Source: an uncultured Draconibacterium sp.
GTDB taxonomy: Bacteria; Bacteroidota; Bacteroidia; Bacteroidales; Prolixibacteraceae
Direction: 5' to 3'
DNA length: 64,000 nt
NCBI RefSeq assembly: GCF_913063105.1
Contig: NZ_CAJXYQ010000016.1
Location: 1 to 64,000, forward strand
The first letter of the stretch is position 1; the number at the start of each line of letters is the position of its first letter. Under the pieces are notes generated by a model, which was not told the origin of the DNA, did not search any database, and worked only from the letters and a program-made list of their open reading frames with translations. Position numbers and translations under genes: made by a program. Of the stretch, positions 62,497 through 64,000 are shown one piece after another.

Positions 62497-63617
62497 TGCA
62501 GTAACGACACCATTTTTTCAGCAGCCCGTTTCGAACAGCCCGGCTCTCCCATTAGCTTTTGCATTTCACGGTAATCCGATAGAATCTTTTCGCGATACTT
62601 TTCATCGCTAAGCAATCGATCGAGTTCAGCTGTTACTTTTCTAACCGTCATATCTTTTTGAAGCAGCTCTTTAACCGCCATTTTTCCTAGAATAATATTG
62701 GGCAGCGACACCCAGTCTATTTTTAAAACTGCGGCCATAATGTAGTGCACCAATACGCCGCCTTCAACTTTGTAAAGTACGGTTTGGGGCACCTGAAACA
62801 AAGCCGTTTCCAATGCTGCCGTTCCCGAAGCAACCAAAGCCGTATGTGCATTATTCAGCAAATCGTAGGTAGATTCGTACAACACTTTTATTTTGCTCCC
62901 CTGCAAAATTTCGTCATACAACTCTTTATCAACCGACGAAACGCCAGCCAGTACCACCTGGTAATCATCGCGCCTTTCAACGGCCTTTTTCATTACAGGC
63001 AAGATTCCTTTTATTTCCTGCACACGGCTTCCGGCCAGTAAGGCAATTATCGGGCGTTCATCCAGGTTGTTCATGGCTTTAAAATCAGCTGCCAACCGGG
63101 CGGTAGTTTCAAATTCCTTAATCGAGTCGAACAACGGATTTCCCACATAATTTACATCAATACCATGCTTTTTGTAAAAAGCGGTTTCAAACGGAAAAAT
63201 GGTGAACATTTCATCAACAAAAGCACGCACTTTTTTAACGCGATATTCTTTCCAGGCCCAGAGTTTCGGAGAAATATAATAGTAAACTTTTATGTTATTT
63301 TGTTTGGCAAACTCGGCAATACGCAGGTTAAAGCCGGGGTAATCAATTAGAATAAGCACATCGGGTTTATAGTTGAGTAGGTCTTTTTTGCAAAACTCCA
63401 TGTTCCGTTTTATCGTTCTGATATTCAGGATCACATTTACAAAACCCATAAACGCCATTTCGCGGTAGTGCTTTACCAAATTTCCGCCAATTGCCTGCAT
63501 TTTATCGCCTCCAAAAAACCGAAAATCAGCTGTTTTATCGGCAACTTTCAGTTCTTTCATCAGGTTCGAGCCATGCAAATCACCCGATGCTTCACCAGCA
63601 ATTAGGTAATACTTCAT
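62493..63617 (-). CDS. lpxB: Lipid-A-disaccharide synthase
   Basis: LpxB joins UDP-2,3-diacylglucosamine and lipid X to form the lipid A disaccharide. The 374-aa protein has the GT-B family 19 fold: N-terminal A-G-E-A-S-G-D-L-H-G, F-G-G-D-K-M, Y-Y-I-S-P-K-L-W-A-W and the donor region L-L-A-G-S-R-V-Q-E-I, then V-A-S-G-T-A-A-L-E-T-A near 275. It is complete. It overlaps the gene downstream by four bases and starts one base after the small upstream gene, so this is an operon. Confidence 0.95.
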   Translation of the reverse strand: MKYYLIAGEASGDLHGSNLMKELKVADKTADFRFFGGDKMQAIGGNLVKHYREMAFMGFVNVILNIRTIKRNMEFCKKDLLNYKPDVLILIDYPGFNLRIAEFAKQNNIKVYYYISPKLWAWKEYRVKKVRAFVDEMFTIFPFETAFYKKHGIDVNYVGNPLFDSIKEFETTARLAADFKAMNNLDERPIIALLAGSRVQEIKGILPVMKKAVERRDDYQVVLAGVSSVDKELYDEILQGSKIKVLYESTYDLLNNAHTALVASGTAALETALFQVPQTVLYKVEGGVLVHYIMAAVLKIDWVSLPNIILGKMAVKELLQKDMTVRKVTAELDRLLSDEKYREKILSDYREMQKLMGEPGCSKRAAEKMVSLLQ

Positions 63618-63618
63618 G

Positions 63619-63921
63619 TTAAATCGACCTTGAAATTAGTACCACAAAAGCATAAATAATGGTTGCTCCTAAAACACCACGCGCTGCTTTTTCATATTTC
63701 ATTTTCAGAAAAATCCAAAATACGCCAACATTGGCAAAAACACACAAGCTTCCGATTTTTACCAAGGCCTGAATGCGCCACATACTTTTTATGTAGTTAA
63801 CAAAAGCCACATCGTTTTCGCCTACCAGGTAAAACACAAAAAAGATAACAACAGGCAAAATTAAACCGGCAAGAAAACCGGCACCAAATGTGTCGAAGTT
63901 ATTTTTGTTCCGTTTTGGCAT
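63619..63921 (-). CDS. Small membrane protein between surE and lpxB
   Basis: The 100-aa protein has a basic N-terminus (M-P-K-R-N-K-N-N) and three hydrophobic segments (about 14-32, 53-72, 80-98). It is separated by one base from both neighbours (TAG-T-ATG from surE). It is conserved by position in Bacteroidota between surE and lpxB; function unknown. Confidence 0.8.
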   Translation of the reverse strand: MPKRNKNNFDTFGAGFLAGLILPVVIFFVFYLVGENDVAFVNYIKSMWRIQALVKIGSLCVFANVGVFWIFLKMKYEKAARGVLGATIIYAFVVLISRSI

Positions 63922-63922
63922 A

Positions 63923-64000
63923 CTAAAATTTCCACCGCTTTAATTGCTCCATTGTTTCATAGTCGGTCATATCTACCCGAACCGGCACAACCGAAGCAAA
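63923..64000 (-). CDS. surE: C-terminal end of 5'/3'-nucleotidase SurE (cut by the window edge)
   Basis: The last 25 codons and stop are visible. They read V-P-V-R-V-D-M-T-D-Y-E-T-M-E-Q-L-K-R-W, matching the usual SurE C-terminus (P-L-x-x-D-x-T-D-Y-x-x-x-x-x-L-x-x-W). The order surE-orf-lpxB is common in Bacteroidota, supporting the assignment. The rest of the gene lies beyond the right edge. Confidence 0.8.
   Translation of the reverse strand, partial: FASVVPVRVDMTDYETMEQLKRWKF

Overview
The window is AT-rich chromosomal DNA of a member of the Bacteroidota, most likely an anaerobic or facultative marine-type Bacteroidia (Marinilabiliales/Prolixibacteraceae-like). This rests on family content, not on a phylogenetic marker: a FecI/FecR/TonB-receptor signalling set with an STN-domain receptor, a GldF-GldG protein, a PafA-type phosphatase homologue, DUF4301 and DUF2027-Smr proteins, an OlsF-type acyltransferase fusion, and promoter-like elements matching the Bacteroidota consensus TAnnTTTG. 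I see no tRNA, rRNA, CRISPR array, insertion sequence, phage or plasmid gene; it reads as ordinary chromosome with many short operons.

Layout. 0-8 kb: four-helix-bundle protein, Smr protein, queA, acyl-CoA synthetase, a lone trpB, an ABC-F ATPase and a YwbE-like protein. 8-12.2 kb: a biotin-dependent carboxyltransferase operon (mmdA, a 62-aa protein, and a 5S-like/biotin-carrier fusion) that looks like a soluble methylmalonyl-CoA:pyruvate transcarboxylase. 12.4-26 kb: mostly housekeeping and uncharacterised genes (OlsF-like acyltransferase, YgiQ, DUF4197 lipoprotein, PAS protein, TIGR01212 radical SAM protein, DUF4301, TPR protein, PopT/DUF368, aroE, LMW phosphatase, MaoC, EamA transporter). 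26-34 kb: a DUF1080 lipoprotein divergent from a TetR-led efflux operon (TolC, HlyD, two ATPases, two permeases) with paired palindromic operators. 34-38.7 kb: CHAD protein, DUF1697, AbgT transporter and an ECF sigma factor with a membrane partner. 38.7-43.7 kb: FecI-FecR-TonB receptor module and an orphan lipoprotein. 44-46 kb: a PafA homologue that appears to have lost its catalytic residues. 46.5-50.1 kb: a HydC-HydB-HydA NADH-linked [FeFe]-hydrogenase operon. 50-57 kb: ogt, esterase, EEP-family phosphatase, an HTH regulator with two paralogous membrane proteins, AGCS transporter and small enzymes. 57-64 kb: exonuclease, dnaN, and a surE-orf-lpxB-orf-gldFG operon cut by the right edge.

Metabolically, the transcarboxylase operon (succinate to propionate) and the NADH-coupled hydrogenase both suggest fermentative redox balancing. 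The envelope is Gram-negative with lipid A (lpxB), aminolipids (OlsF-like) and undecaprenyl-phosphate recycling (PopT).

The most interesting items are the pseudo-phosphatase, the DUF4301 protein with a UDP-sugar-pyrophosphorylase-like motif series, the GldF-GldG single polypeptide, the HTH/two-membrane-protein module with three repeated decamers around its promoter, the TetR operator pair, and a minus-strand structured element near 35.66 kb. All calls are by reading the sequence; no database search was run.
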